Assembly: GCF_030270585.1 (NCBI RefSeq)
Contig: NZ_BSYI01000007.1
Coordinates: 62,001 to 126,000, forward strand
Length of the DNA: 64,000 nt
Direction of reading: 5' to 3'
Source: Paralimibaculum aggregatum
Lineage (GTDB): Bacteria; Pseudomonadota; Alphaproteobacteria; Rhodobacterales; Rhodobacteraceae
The translations under genes and the position numbers were made by a program. The stretch's first letter is position 1. Each line of letters begins with the position of its first letter. Shown here one piece after another: positions 1 through 7,824 of the stretch. A model generated the notes under the pieces. It saw nothing but the letters and a program-made list of their open reading frames with translations, was not told the origin of the DNA and ran no database searches.

Positions 1-41
1 CGGCGACGCGGGGCGATCCGGCCGATGGGGGTGTCGGGCAT
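1..41 (-). CDS. 5' end of an unidentified leftward gene (partial)
   Basis: An ATG on the minus strand at 41-39 is preceded by a good ribosome binding site (GAGGAG, six bases upstream), and the frame stays open to the window edge. Only 13 residues are visible (MPDTPIGRIAPRR), too few to identify a family. It follows soxT in the same direction, so it could be the next gene of the soxSRT arm. The start call rests on the binding site alone. Confidence 0.4.
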   Translation of the reverse strand, partial: MPDTPIGRIAPRR

Positions 42-120
42 GGCGGCTCCTCGGGGCAGGCGTTGCGACAATGGACCTGCGCCCCGCCGGGTGCAAGCCA
101 TGCCCCCGTGCCGGGCCGGC

Positions 121-172
121 GGCCCCGGAGACCGGCGCGGGAGACCGGCCCCGGAGACCGGCGCGGGAGGCC
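121..172. repeat. Two tandem copies of a 26-bp GC-rich unit
   Basis: Bases 121-146 and 147-172 are the same 26-bp sequence apart from one position, and a degraded third copy follows. They sit in the gap between the soxT stop and the start of the next leftward gene. The unit is rich in GAGACC and CCGG. No coding role is apparent, and it could be simple slippage expansion in GC-rich spacer. Confidence 0.6.
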
Positions 173-188
173 CGCCCGGGAGACCCGC

Positions 189-1253
189 TCAGGACACCCG
201 GGTGGTACGCTCCACCAGCAGGTAGAGCCCGATCCGCGCGCCGACGAAGATCGCCGCCATCACCACCGGCGCGCTCGGGCTCAGCACCGAGAGCGCCGAG
301 AGCCCCTGGCCGATGCTGCAGCCGAGCGCCAGCACGCCGCCCACCCCCATCAGCGCCGCGCCGAGAAGCTGCCGGCGCAGCTCGCGCGCGTCGTCGCAGG
401 CCTCCCAATGGAACTCGCCGCGGATCGCCGAGCCGAGCGCCGAGCCCAGCACCACGCCGAGCACCGCGGCGACCGAGAAGTCGAGCACCCCGGCGGCATC
501 GCCGGCCATCGCGAGATGCAGCGTCTCGCCGAGCGGCGCGACGAAGCTGAAGCCCTCCACCGCCACCATGTCGAACCCGTCGCGCCCGGCATGGGCGGTG
601 GCCGCCCAGGCGAGCGCCACCGTGGCACCGACGCCGAGGCCGAGCGCCGCCTGGCGCGGCGCCAGCGCCCCGCGCGCCTGCAGCAGCGCCGCCGCCGCCA
701 GCCCGCCGGCGATCGCCAGCGCCGGCAGCAGCGGCCCGAGCCCGAGCCGGGCGCCGAGCCAGGCGCTCATCGCCTGCGGCGCCGCGCCCTCGGGCGGCAC
801 CAGCGCGAGGCGCAGCCCGGCCAGCGGCCCCACCAGCACCGCATAGCCGAAGATGCCGACCACGATCACCACGAAGACCGAGCGCAGATCGCCGCTGCCG
901 GCCCGCGCCAGCGCGCCGAAGCCGCAGGTGCCGACCTGCGCCATGCCGAAGCCGAACATCAGCCCGCCGAGCACCGCGCCGAGCGGCGACCAGGGCAGCC
1001 GCAGATAGAGCGTCGCCGCCGGATCGACCATCTCGGCCGTCGCCAGCAGCGCGGTCAGCCCGATCGCCGCCGCGCCGGCCAGCAGCAGCATCCGGAGGCG
1101 CCCGGTGTCGCCGCCGAGCGCGGCATCCTCGATCGCGCCCATCACGCAGAACCGGCCGAGCCGGGCGGCGAGCCCGAGCGCCATGCCGCCGGCGAGCCCG
1201 GCGAGCGCTGCCATGCCGGCTCCGTCGAGGCCAATCACGGCGTCTCTCCCCAT
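189..1253 (-). CDS. soxT: YeeE/YedE-family sulfur transporter, SoxT-like
   Basis: A 354-residue polytopic membrane protein of the YeeE/YedE (DUF395) family, whose members move thiosulfate or related sulfur compounds across the inner membrane. Sequence: many hydrophobic segments, an N-terminal GRFCVMGA motif (Cys36), FGFGMAQVGTCGFG around Cys110, and ALGCSIGQGLSALS around Cys312. These repeated Gly/Cys motifs are characteristic of the family. It is the third gene of the leftward soxS-soxR-soxT arm, 52 bases after soxR. From family and context it probably imports a sulfur substrate or product for the Sox system. The exact substrate cannot be read from sequence. Confidence 0.88.
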   Translation of the reverse strand: MGRDAVIGLDGAGMAALAGLAGGMALGLAARLGRFCVMGAIEDAALGGDTGRLRMLLLAGAAAIGLTALLATAEMVDPAATLYLRLPWSPLGAVLGGLMFGFGMAQVGTCGFGALARAGSGDLRSVFVVIVVGIFGYAVLVGPLAGLRLALVPPEGAAPQAMSAWLGARLGLGPLLPALAIAGGLAAAALLQARGALAPRQAALGLGVGATVALAWAATAHAGRDGFDMVAVEGFSFVAPLGETLHLAMAGDAAGVLDFSVAAVLGVVLGSALGSAIRGEFHWEACDDARELRRQLLGAALMGVGGVLALGCSIGQGLSALSVLSPSAPVVMAAIFVGARIGLYLLVERTTRVS

Positions 1254-1305
1254 GTGTTTCGTTCGAGCCTAGCGCCGCCGCGGCGCCGCCGGCAAGCGCA
1301 AGCGC

Positions 1306-1695
1306 TCAGTCGCCCCGCCCGGGAGGCCCGGGCCGCCCGGGCCGGGGCCTGCCGGCCTCCTCCTCTTCCTGGCAGAAGAGCTCGTAGACCAGCTCGATCA
1401 TCTGGCGCACGCGGCCGTCGACCAGCCGGTAGTAGATCACCTTGCCCTCGCGCCGGTTCTCCACCAGCCCCTCGAGGCGCAGCCGCGCGAGCTGCTGGCT
1501 CACCGCCGCCTGGCGCTGCGAGAGCAGCTGCTCGAGCTCGGTGACGCTGCGCTCGCCGGAGGCCAGGTAGCAGAGGATCATCAGCCGCCCCTCATGCGCC
1601 AGCGCCTTGAGGAAATCGGTGGCATGGCGGGCGTTCTGCATCATCCGGCCAAGCTCGTCGGCGGAGAGGTTGTCGTCGAAGGACGGCAGCGGCAT
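1306..1695 (-). CDS. soxR: ArsR-family sulfur-responsive repressor SoxR
   Basis: A 129-residue winged-helix repressor of the ArsR/SmtB family, the usual length. The recognition helix region AAVSQQLARLRLEGLV and the wing NRREGKVIYYRL are clear. Two cysteines, Cys42 (LMILCYLASG) and Cys108 (LFCQEE), match the pair through which the SqrR/BigR/SoxR subgroup senses persulfide or polysulfide, so this is a redox/sulfur sensor rather than a metal sensor. It lies between soxS and soxT on the leftward arm. Two ATTC-N8-GAAT sites, at the soxS/soxV and soxW/soxX gaps, are its expected operators. The acidic, Pro/Gly-rich tail after residue 109 is not conserved. Confidence 0.93.
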   Translation of the reverse strand: MPLPSFDDNLSADELGRMMQNARHATDFLKALAHEGRLMILCYLASGERSVTELEQLLSQRQAAVSQQLARLRLEGLVENRREGKVIYYRLVDGRVRQMIELVYELFCQEEEEAGRPRPGRPGPPGRGD

Positions 1696-1792
1696 GAACG
1701 GACCCGGGTTTTCGTCGCCTGCGGAACAGTCTTATACGGGTTTCGCCGCGGCGCCCAGCCCCGCGGGCGGCGGGCCGGCGCCGCGGCTTGGC

Positions 1793-2230
1793 TCACGACC
1801 CGTCTCCGGCCCTGGTGGCGCGCGGCGCCGGCGGCCGCGCGGGCAGGGGGGCGGGGGGCGGCCCGGCATCCGGCGGCCGGGCGCGGGCCAGCAGCCGCCC
1901 GAGCATGCCGTAGAAGAAGTCCTCCCCCGGATAGCCCTCGATGCGGCCGATCTCGGCGCCGTCCTCGAGCAGCACGAAGGTGGGGGTGTAATGCGCCCGG
2001 CGCGCCAGCGCGACGCCCTCGGGCAGCGGGTCGTGGATGCGCCCGCGGAGCAGCGGCGCCTGCCGGCCCTCCGCCGTGCGGTCATAGACTACGCCGACCT
2101 CCGCATCCCACTGCTCGCACCATTCGCAGCCCTGCTGGTCGAGCATCAGCAGGCGCAGCTCGCCCGCCGCCGCCGGGGCGGCCGGCCCGAGCAGCACGGC
2201 GATCAGGGCCAGAAGGGCGCGGCAGGACAT
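1793..2230 (-). CDS. soxS: Periplasmic thioredoxin-like protein SoxS
   Basis: A 145-residue exported thioredoxin-fold protein. An N-terminal signal peptide (about residues 1-22, ending AAPAAAG) is followed by a CEWC redox motif (Cys35/Cys38). In Paracoccus, SoxS keeps the SoxY carrier cysteine of the SoxYZ complex reduced and active in the periplasm. The ATG at 2230 is chosen because it starts a proper signal peptide; upstream in-frame codons run through the operator. Family, position next to soxR and divergence from soxV all agree. The C-terminal tail is Pro/Arg-rich and probably disordered. Confidence 0.88.
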   Translation of the reverse strand: MSCRALLALIAVLLGPAAPAAAGELRLLMLDQQGCEWCEQWDAEVGVVYDRTAEGRQAPLLRGRIHDPLPEGVALARRAHYTPTFVLLEDGAEIGRIEGYPGEDFFYGMLGRLLARARPPDAGPPPAPLPARPPAPRATRAGDGS

Positions 2231-2262
2231 GGTTGACCAACTCCGGACTGTGGAATAAACAT

Positions 2263-2278
2263 ATTCTAATTCAAGAAT
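2263..2278. promoter_or_regulatory. Probable SoxR operator in the soxS-soxV divergent promoter
   Basis: ATTC (2263-2266), eight bases, then GAAT (2275-2278) form the ATTC-N8-GAAT dyad reported for SqrR/SoxR-type repressors. It is in an unusually AT-rich patch between the divergent soxS and soxV starts, where it could control both arms. A further GAAT at 2253-2256 forms a second, partial dyad with the same ATTC. Confidence 0.75.
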
Positions 2279-2333
2279 GTCTTTCTGGCAATCGACCCGC
2301 TGAGAGGTCGGACAGGCAAACGGGGAGCGGCGC

Positions 2334-3068
2334 ATGGAATTCGATGTCGGGCTGATGGGCGCGGCGCTGGCCGGGCTGGCCTCCTTTGCCTCGCCCTGCG
2401 TGCTGCCGATCGTGCCGCCCTATCTCTGCTTCCTGGCCGGGGTCAGCCTCGACGAGTTGACCGGCGCCGAGGGCAGCCGCCCGCCCGGCGCGCAGCGGCG
2501 CATCATGCTCGCCGCGCTGGCCTTCGCGCTCGGCTTCGCCACCGTCTTCGTGCTGCTCGGCGCCACCGCGAGCACGCTCGGCCAGGCGGTCAGCCGCCAT
2601 TTCGACACGCTGCGAATCGCCGCCGGGGTGATGATCCTGGTCTTCGGCCTGCATTTCCTCGGGGTGATCCGGATTCCGCTGCTCTACCGCCAGGCCCGGC
2701 TCGAGGTGGAGCGCCGCCCGGCCGGGATGCTCGGCGCCTATCTCGTCGGCCTCGCCTTCGGCTTCGGCTGGACGCCCTGCGTCGGCCCGGTGCTGGCGGC
2801 GATCCTGTTCACCGCCGCCGGCGAGGAGACCGCCTGGCAGGGCGCCTCGCTGCTCGGCGCCTATGCCGTGGGGATGGGCGCGCCCTTCGTGCTGGCCGCC
2901 GGTTTCGCCGGGCCCTTCATGGGGCTGATGCGCCGCTTCCGCCGCCACATGGGCTGGGTCGAGCGCGGCATGGGCGCGGTGCTGGTGCTGACCGGCGTGC
3001 TCTTCATCGGCAATTTCATTCCCGACATCGCCAACTGGATGATCGGCTTCGTGCCCGTCGCGGGCTGA
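2334..3068 (+). CDS. soxV: CcdA-family thiol-disulfide transporter SoxV
   Basis: A 244-residue integral membrane protein of the CcdA/DsbD-beta family with about six transmembrane segments. It passes electrons from cytoplasmic thioredoxin to periplasmic thioredoxins (SoxW and SoxS). Cysteines in the membrane motifs FASPCVLPIVPPY (Cys22) and FGWTPCVGPVLAAI (Cys149) are the conserved redox pair. It opens the rightward sox operon just after the SoxR operator, with soxW 24 bases downstream. Its length fits the family. Confidence 0.93.
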   Translation: MEFDVGLMGAALAGLASFASPCVLPIVPPYLCFLAGVSLDELTGAEGSRPPGAQRRIMLAALAFALGFATVFVLLGATASTLGQAVSRHFDTLRIAAGVMILVFGLHFLGVIRIPLLYRQARLEVERRPAGMLGAYLVGLAFGFGWTPCVGPVLAAILFTAAGEETAWQGASLLGAYAVGMGAPFVLAAGFAGPFMGLMRRFRRHMGWVERGMGAVLVLTGVLFIGNFIPDIANWMIGFVPVAG

Positions 3069-3092
3069 CACGAGACATCAAGGGAGGATCCG

Positions 3093-3671
3093 ATGCTCAG
3101 ACGCCTTGCCGCCGCCGCCCTGCTCCTGACGCTGCCGCTGGCCGCCGCCGCCGAGGAGCCCGCCCCCGGCGCGCTGCACCACAAGGACTGGTTCGCCGTC
3201 ACCTTCAAGGACATGCGCGAGGATCTCGAGACCGCCGCCGGGGAGGGCAAGCGCCTCGCCATCATCGTCGAGCAGCACGGCTGCATCTATTGCCGCAAGC
3301 TGCACGAGGAGGTGCTCTCGGACCCCGAGGTGGCCGACTACATCAAGGCCAACTTCGTCGTGGTGCAGCTCAACATGTTCGGCGACGAGGAGATCACCGA
3401 TCTCGACGGCGAGGCGATGACCGAGCGCGAGGCGGTGCGGCGCTGGGCGGTGAGCTTCACGCCCACGGTGATCTTCCTGCCCGAGACGGTGGCCGAGGAT
3501 GACGTGACCGTCGCCGAGGTCGAGGTCGAGCGGATGCCCGGCGCCTTCGGCAAGTGGACGACGCTCGACATGTTCCGCTGGGTGCGGCTGAAGGGCTACG
3601 AGGGCGACGAGCACTTCCAGAAGTTCCACGCCCGGCACATCGAGGAGCTGCGCGCGGCGGGCCGCCTGTGA
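3093..3671 (+). CDS. soxW: Periplasmic thioredoxin SoxW
   Basis: A 192-residue exported thioredoxin-like protein. The signal peptide spans about residues 1-20 (ending PLAAAAEE), and the redox motif is HGCIYCRKL (Cys64/Cys67). It is the presumed partner of SoxV, which lies directly upstream. Members accept electrons from SoxV and act on periplasmic thiols of the Sox system. An AGGGAGG ribosome binding site precedes the ATG. The second SoxR operator follows the stop, so soxX onward may have its own promoter. Confidence 0.92.
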   Translation: MLRRLAAAALLLTLPLAAAAEEPAPGALHHKDWFAVTFKDMREDLETAAGEGKRLAIIVEQHGCIYCRKLHEEVLSDPEVADYIKANFVVVQLNMFGDEEITDLDGEAMTEREAVRRWAVSFTPTVIFLPETVAEDDVTVAEVEVERMPGAFGKWTTLDMFRWVRLKGYEGDEHFQKFHARHIEELRAAGRL

Positions 3672-3710
3672 GCCGCCGCGGGCGACGGGTGCGCACGATG
3701 GGGCAGGGAT

Positions 3711-3746
3711 GACATTCGAGAATATGAATTTGATGTTGCGAATGTC
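3711..3746. promoter_or_regulatory. Probable SoxR operator in the soxW-soxX gap
   Basis: An exact 8-bp inverted repeat, GACATTCG (3711-3718) and CGAATGTC (3739-3746), encloses a full ATTC-N8-GAAT dyad at 3714-3729. The same dyad class occurs upstream of soxV, and both sites are followed by CTTT and CTGGCA-like sequence. The gap is AT-rich compared with its surroundings. In Paracoccus the soxW-soxX gap is also a known SoxR target, so this is likely the operator of the soxXYZABCDEF transcript. Confidence 0.75.
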
Positions 3747-3807
3747 CTTTCGCTCTGGCAGGGTTTCACGCAATGAAAATGAAGAATCGACCCAGGGAGA
3801 GACGCAA

Positions 3808-4266
3808 ATGAAGGCAACCGGAGCCGCGCTGGCGGCGCTCGCCGCCCTCGGCCTCGCCGCTGCGGCAGGCGCCGAGACCGCCCCGGACGCGGTGCAGATC
3901 ACCGATGGCACGCTGGCCGCGCCGCTCACCGCCGAGCCTGGGGATGCCGCCCGCGGGCGCCAGCTCTTCGCCGGGCGCAAGCAGGGCAACTGCCTCGCCT
4001 GCCACGCCAATTCCGACCTGGCGGACGAGCCCTTCCACGGCGAGGTGGGGCCGCCGCTCGACGGCGCCGCGGATCGCTGGAGCGAGGCCGAGCTGCGCGC
4101 CATCGTGGTCAATTCCAAGGAGGTCTTCGGCGATCAGACGATCATGCCGGCCTTCTACCGGGTGAGCGGGTTCAACCGCCCGCTCGGCGATTTCGCGGGC
4201 AAGCCGATCCTGACCGCGCAGCAGGTCGAGGACGTCGTCGCCTATCTCAGGACGCTGAAGGAGTGA
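3808..4266 (+). CDS. soxX: Monoheme cytochrome c SoxX
   Basis: A 152-residue periplasmic c-type cytochrome, the small subunit of SoxAX, which couples thiosulfate to the SoxY cysteine oxidatively. The signal peptide covers residues 1-22. One heme motif, CLACH (Cys62, Cys65, His66), is present, and IMPAFYR supplies the likely axial methionine. The ATG at 3808 has an AGGGAGA ribosome binding site and begins the signal peptide; longer in-frame starts would run through the operator. soxY follows after 31 bases. Confidence 0.94.
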   Translation: MKATGAALAALAALGLAAAAGAETAPDAVQITDGTLAAPLTAEPGDAARGRQLFAGRKQGNCLACHANSDLADEPFHGEVGPPLDGAADRWSEAELRAIVVNSKEVFGDQTIMPAFYRVSGFNRPLGDFAGKPILTAQQVEDVVAYLRTLKE

Positions 4267-4297
4267 CAGGCCGCGCGCCGGCCGGAGGAGCCATGCC

Positions 4298-4735
4298 ATG
4301 ACCATGACGAGACGTGACTTCACGCGGCTGGGGCTGGGGGCGGCGGCGGTCGCCGCGACGGGCCTCGGCCTCGCCCCGCGCCCCGCAGAGGCAGCCGGCA
4401 CCGTGGAGGAGGCGATCGCCGCCTTCACCGGCGGTGCCGAGACCACCGAGGGCGGCATCGATCTCGGCGCGCCCGAGATCGCCGAGAACGGCAACACCGT
4501 GCCGATCGAGGTGGCGGCCGAGGGCGCCGCGGCGATCATGCTGCTGGCCAGCGGCAACCCGAGCCCGGGCGTCGCCACCTTCCGCTTCGGCAAGCTCGCC
4601 GCGGCGAGCGCCGCCTCGACCCGGATCCGCCTCGCGCAGACCCAGGACATCGTGGCGGTGGCCGAGATGAAGGACGGCAGCTTCCGCAAGGTGAGCCGCA
4701 CGGTGAAGGTCACCATCGGCGGCTGCGGCGGCTGA
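4298..4735 (+). CDS. soxY: Sulfur carrier subunit SoxY
   Basis: A 145-residue periplasmic protein carrying the thiosulfate oxidation intermediates. A twin-arginine export signal (TRRDFTRLG, residues 4-12) is followed by the SoxY immunoglobulin-like fold. The very C-terminus is GGCGG, the flexible arm whose cysteine (Cys143) covalently holds the sulfur substrate. Length and terminal motif are exactly those of the family. It pairs with SoxZ, encoded 25 bases downstream, and is exported as the SoxYZ complex on the SoxY Tat signal. Confidence 0.97.
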   Translation: MTMTRRDFTRLGLGAAAVAATGLGLAPRPAEAAGTVEEAIAAFTGGAETTEGGIDLGAPEIAENGNTVPIEVAAEGAAAIMLLASGNPSPGVATFRFGKLAAASAASTRIRLAQTQDIVAVAEMKDGSFRKVSRTVKVTIGGCGG

Positions 4736-4760
4736 TCGGGCAATTCGGAGGAGACGGACC

Positions 4761-5090
4761 ATGGCGAAAGTCAAACCCCGCGTGAAGGTGCCCCGCAAGG
4801 CCGAGGTCGGCGAGGTCATCACCATCAAGACCCTGATCAGCCACCCGATGGAATCGGGCCAGCGCAAGGACAAGAAGACCGGCGAGCTGATCCCGCGGCA
4901 GATCATCAACCGCTTCGTGGCCAGCTTCGAGGGCGAGACGGTGTTCGAGGCGGCGGTCGAGCCCGCGGTCTCGGCCAACCCCTATTTCAGCTTCGACATG
5001 ACGGTGCCGGGGCCGGGCACGCTGGCCTTCGAGTGGCACGACGACGACGGCTCGGTCTACGCACAGGAAAAGAAGATCAAGATCGGCTGA
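4761..5090 (+). CDS. soxZ: SoxZ, partner of the sulfur carrier SoxY
   Basis: A 109-residue protein of the SoxZ family, a beta-sandwich that dimerises with SoxY. It has no signal peptide of its own, as expected, because it is carried out with SoxY by the Tat system. Recognisable segments are KPRVKVPRKAEVGEVI at the start and PYFSFDMTVPGPGTLAFEW near the end. The gene sits directly between soxY and soxA, the conserved order. Confidence 0.96.
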   Translation: MAKVKPRVKVPRKAEVGEVITIKTLISHPMESGQRKDKKTGELIPRQIINRFVASFEGETVFEAAVEPAVSANPYFSFDMTVPGPGTLAFEWHDDDGSVYAQEKKIKIG

Positions 5091-5115
5091 GCCGGCGCCC
5101 CCAGGGAGGACAACC

Positions 5116-5967
5116 ATGACGCCCATCAAGACGGCTATCGCGCTGTTCGCGGGCACGGGACTGGTGGCGGGTCTCGCCGTCGCCGGGCCCGGCCCCGACG
5201 AGGACCAGCTGGTGATCGAGGGCGAGACCCTGATCACCGAGGTCGCGGCACCGGAGGACCATCCGCTCGACACGATCTATTCCGGCTGGCGCTTCCGCTC
5301 CGACGAGACCCAGGCGCTGGAGATCGACGATTTCGAGAACCCGGCCATGGTCGCGGTGGAATACGGGCTCGACCTCTGGGATACCGCGGCGGGCAGCTCC
5401 GAGAAGTCCTGCGCCGACTGCCACGGCGATGTCGACAGCCTCGCGGGGCTGCGCGCCAACATGCCGAAATGGAACGAGGCCGCCGGCCAGCCCTGGTCGC
5501 TGGAGCACTGGATCAACTGGTCGATCACCGAGCACCAGGGCGCCGAGCCGTGGAAATGGGAGAGCGAGGAGATGCTCGCCATGACCGCGCTGATCGGCCT
5601 GCAGTCGCGCGGGATGCCGATGACGGTCGAGACCGAAGGCCCGATGGCCGACTGGATCGCCCGCGGCAAGGAGCTCTACTACACCCGCGTCGGCCAGCTC
5701 GACATGGCCTGCAACCAGTGCCACGAGGACAACTGGGGCCAGATGATCCGGGCCGACCATCTCTCCCAGGGCATGATCAACGGCTTCCCGACCTATCGCT
5801 TCAAGTGGTCTGGCCTCGGCTCGCTGCACCGGCGCTTCTCCGGCTGCATGAAGAACATCCGCGCCAAGCCCTACAAGCGCGGCTCCGACGAGTTCGTGGC
5901 GCTCGAGGCCTATCTCGCGGCCCGCGGCGCGGGGCTCTCGATCGAGACACCGGCCGTGCGCAACTAG
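5116..5967 (+). CDS. soxA: Diheme cytochrome c SoxA
   Basis: A 283-residue periplasmic cytochrome with a signal peptide of about 24 residues. Two heme-binding motifs are visible: CADCH (Cys99, Cys102, His103) and CNQCH (Cys199, Cys202, His203). Cys244 in RFSGCMKNIRAKPY matches the conserved cysteine that ligates the active-site heme as a persulfide. With SoxX it forms the enzyme that attaches thiosulfate to SoxY. The two-heme form is the Paracoccus/Rhodovulum type rather than the shorter monoheme form. Confidence 0.95.
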   Translation: MTPIKTAIALFAGTGLVAGLAVAGPGPDEDQLVIEGETLITEVAAPEDHPLDTIYSGWRFRSDETQALEIDDFENPAMVAVEYGLDLWDTAAGSSEKSCADCHGDVDSLAGLRANMPKWNEAAGQPWSLEHWINWSITEHQGAEPWKWESEEMLAMTALIGLQSRGMPMTVETEGPMADWIARGKELYYTRVGQLDMACNQCHEDNWGQMIRADHLSQGMINGFPTYRFKWSGLGSLHRRFSGCMKNIRAKPYKRGSDEFVALEAYLAARGAGLSIETPAVRN

Positions 5968-6094
5968 GCTCCCGGCGGCCGGCGCGCCCGCTTCCTGCCC
6001 ACCGGAAGCGGGCGCAAGCGACGACCCGACAGCGAAGGCCGCCCGGCGCGGCAAGGCAGGGCCCGTGCGCAGCGGGCCGACGAAGGAGATTTGC

Positions 6095-7777
6095 ATGATT
6101 GCCCGGCGGGATTTTCTTCAGGCGGCGCTCGCGGCCACGGCCCTCACCGGGGGCGGGCTGACCCGCCTCGCGGCGGCCCAGGGGCTGACCGAGGCGGGGC
6201 TGGTCGACATGGCGCCGCTCGGCAACGTGACGCTGATCCACGTGACCGACATCCACGCCCAGCTCGTGCCCGTCTGGTTCCGCGAGCCCTCGATCAATCT
6301 CGGCGTCGGCGCCGCCGCGGGCAAGCCGCCGCATGTGACCGGGGCGGAGTTCCTCGAGCTCTACGGCATCGCCCCGGGCAGCCCGGAGGCGCATGCGCTG
6401 ACATCCGAGGGCTTCGCGGCGCTGGCCCGGGAATACGGCCGGATGGGCGGGCTCGACCGCGTTGCCACGGTGATCAGCCGCATCCGCGCCGAGCGGCCGG
6501 AGGCGATCCTGCTCGATGGCGGCGACACCTGGCAGGGCTCGCTCACCGCGCTGCGCACCGGGGGCCAGGACATGGTGGACGCCATGAACCTGCTGGCCCC
6601 GGAGGCGATGACATCGCACTGGGAGTTCACCCTCGGCATCGACCGGGTGACCGAGATCGTCGACGACCTGCCCTTCCCCTTCCTCGGCGCCAACATCTAC
6701 GACGCGGAGTGGGACGAGCCGGCCTACGAGCCCTACACCATGCTGGAGCGCGGCGGCGCGAAGATCGCGGTGATCGGCCAGGCCTTCCCCTATCTGCCGA
6801 TCGCCAACCCGCGCTGGATGTTCCCCGGCCTCTCCTTCGGGGTGCGCGAGGAGCGCATCGCCGAGCTGGTCGCCGAGGTGCGCGACGAGGGCGCGCAGGC
6901 GGTGGTGCTGCTCTCGCACAACGGCTTCGACGTCGATCGCAAGCTGGCCTCGCGGGTCGAGGGCATCGACGTGATCCTGACCGGCCACACCCATGACGCG
7001 CTGCCGGCGCCGGTGATGGTGGGCCGGACCGCGCTGATCGCCAGCGGCAGCCATGGCAAGTTCGTCTCCCGCGTCGATCTCGACGTCGATGCCTCCGGGG
7101 TGAAGGGCATCGCGCACCGGCTGATCCCGGTCTTCTCGGACGTGATCGCGCCGGACCCGGAGATGGCGGCGCTGATCGGCATGGTCCGCGCGCCGCACGC
7201 TGACGAGCTCGCCGAGGTGCTCGGCAGCACCGAGAGCACGCTCTACCGCCGCGGCAATTTCAACGGCACCTGGGACGACCTGATCTGCAACGCGCTGATC
7301 GAGCAGCGCGACGCCGAGATCGCGCTCTCCCCCGGCTTCCGCTGGGGCGCCAGCCTGATCCCCGGCGCCGACATCACCCGCGAGGATGTCTTCAACGCCA
7401 CCGCCATGAGCTACCCCGCGGCCTATCGCACCGAGATGACCGGGGAGATGCTGCACACCGTGCTCGAGGACGTGGCGGACAACCTGTTCAACCCCGATCC
7501 CTACTACCAGCAGGGCGGCGACATGGTCCGCGTCGGCGGCATGGGCTACCGGATCGACATCGCGAAGCCCCAGGGCAGCCGCATCACCGGGATGACGCTG
7601 CTGGCCACCGGCGAGGCGATCGACCCGGCGCGGCGCTACAGCGTGGCCGGCTGGGCCTCGGTCAACGAGGACACCGAGGGCCCGCCGATCTGGGAGGTGG
7701 TGGAGGCGCATGTCCGCGCCCGGGGCACCGTGCGGATCGAGCCGAACCGCTCGGTGCAGGTCGCGGGAGGGGGCTGA
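6095..7777 (+). CDS. soxB: SoxB thiosulfohydrolase (sulfate-releasing)
   Basis: A 560-residue di-manganese enzyme of the 5'-nucleotidase superfamily that hydrolyses the SoxY-bound sulfonate to release sulfate in the periplasm. A Tat signal (ARRDFLQA) is at residues 3-10. Metal-site motifs are TDIHAQL (Asp52, His54), DGGDTWQGS (residues 141-149), SHWEFTLG (about 174-181), SHNGFD and GHTHDALP. The ATG at 6095 is preferred because AAGGAG precedes it and the Tat signal starts there. The 127-base gap after soxA is the largest inside this arm apart from that before soxX. Confidence 0.95.
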   Translation: MIARRDFLQAALAATALTGGGLTRLAAAQGLTEAGLVDMAPLGNVTLIHVTDIHAQLVPVWFREPSINLGVGAAAGKPPHVTGAEFLELYGIAPGSPEAHALTSEGFAALAREYGRMGGLDRVATVISRIRAERPEAILLDGGDTWQGSLTALRTGGQDMVDAMNLLAPEAMTSHWEFTLGIDRVTEIVDDLPFPFLGANIYDAEWDEPAYEPYTMLERGGAKIAVIGQAFPYLPIANPRWMFPGLSFGVREERIAELVAEVRDEGAQAVVLLSHNGFDVDRKLASRVEGIDVILTGHTHDALPAPVMVGRTALIASGSHGKFVSRVDLDVDASGVKGIAHRLIPVFSDVIAPDPEMAALIGMVRAPHADELAEVLGSTESTLYRRGNFNGTWDDLICNALIEQRDAEIALSPGFRWGASLIPGADITREDVFNATAMSYPAAYRTEMTGEMLHTVLEDVADNLFNPDPYYQQGGDMVRVGGMGYRIDIAKPQGSRITGMTLLATGEAIDPARRYSVAGWASVNEDTEGPPIWEVVEAHVRARGTVRIEPNRSVQVAGGG

Positions 7778-7824
7778 GCGATGACGCGCGAGAACACCGG
7801 CAAGGCATCACTTCGGAGGATGGC

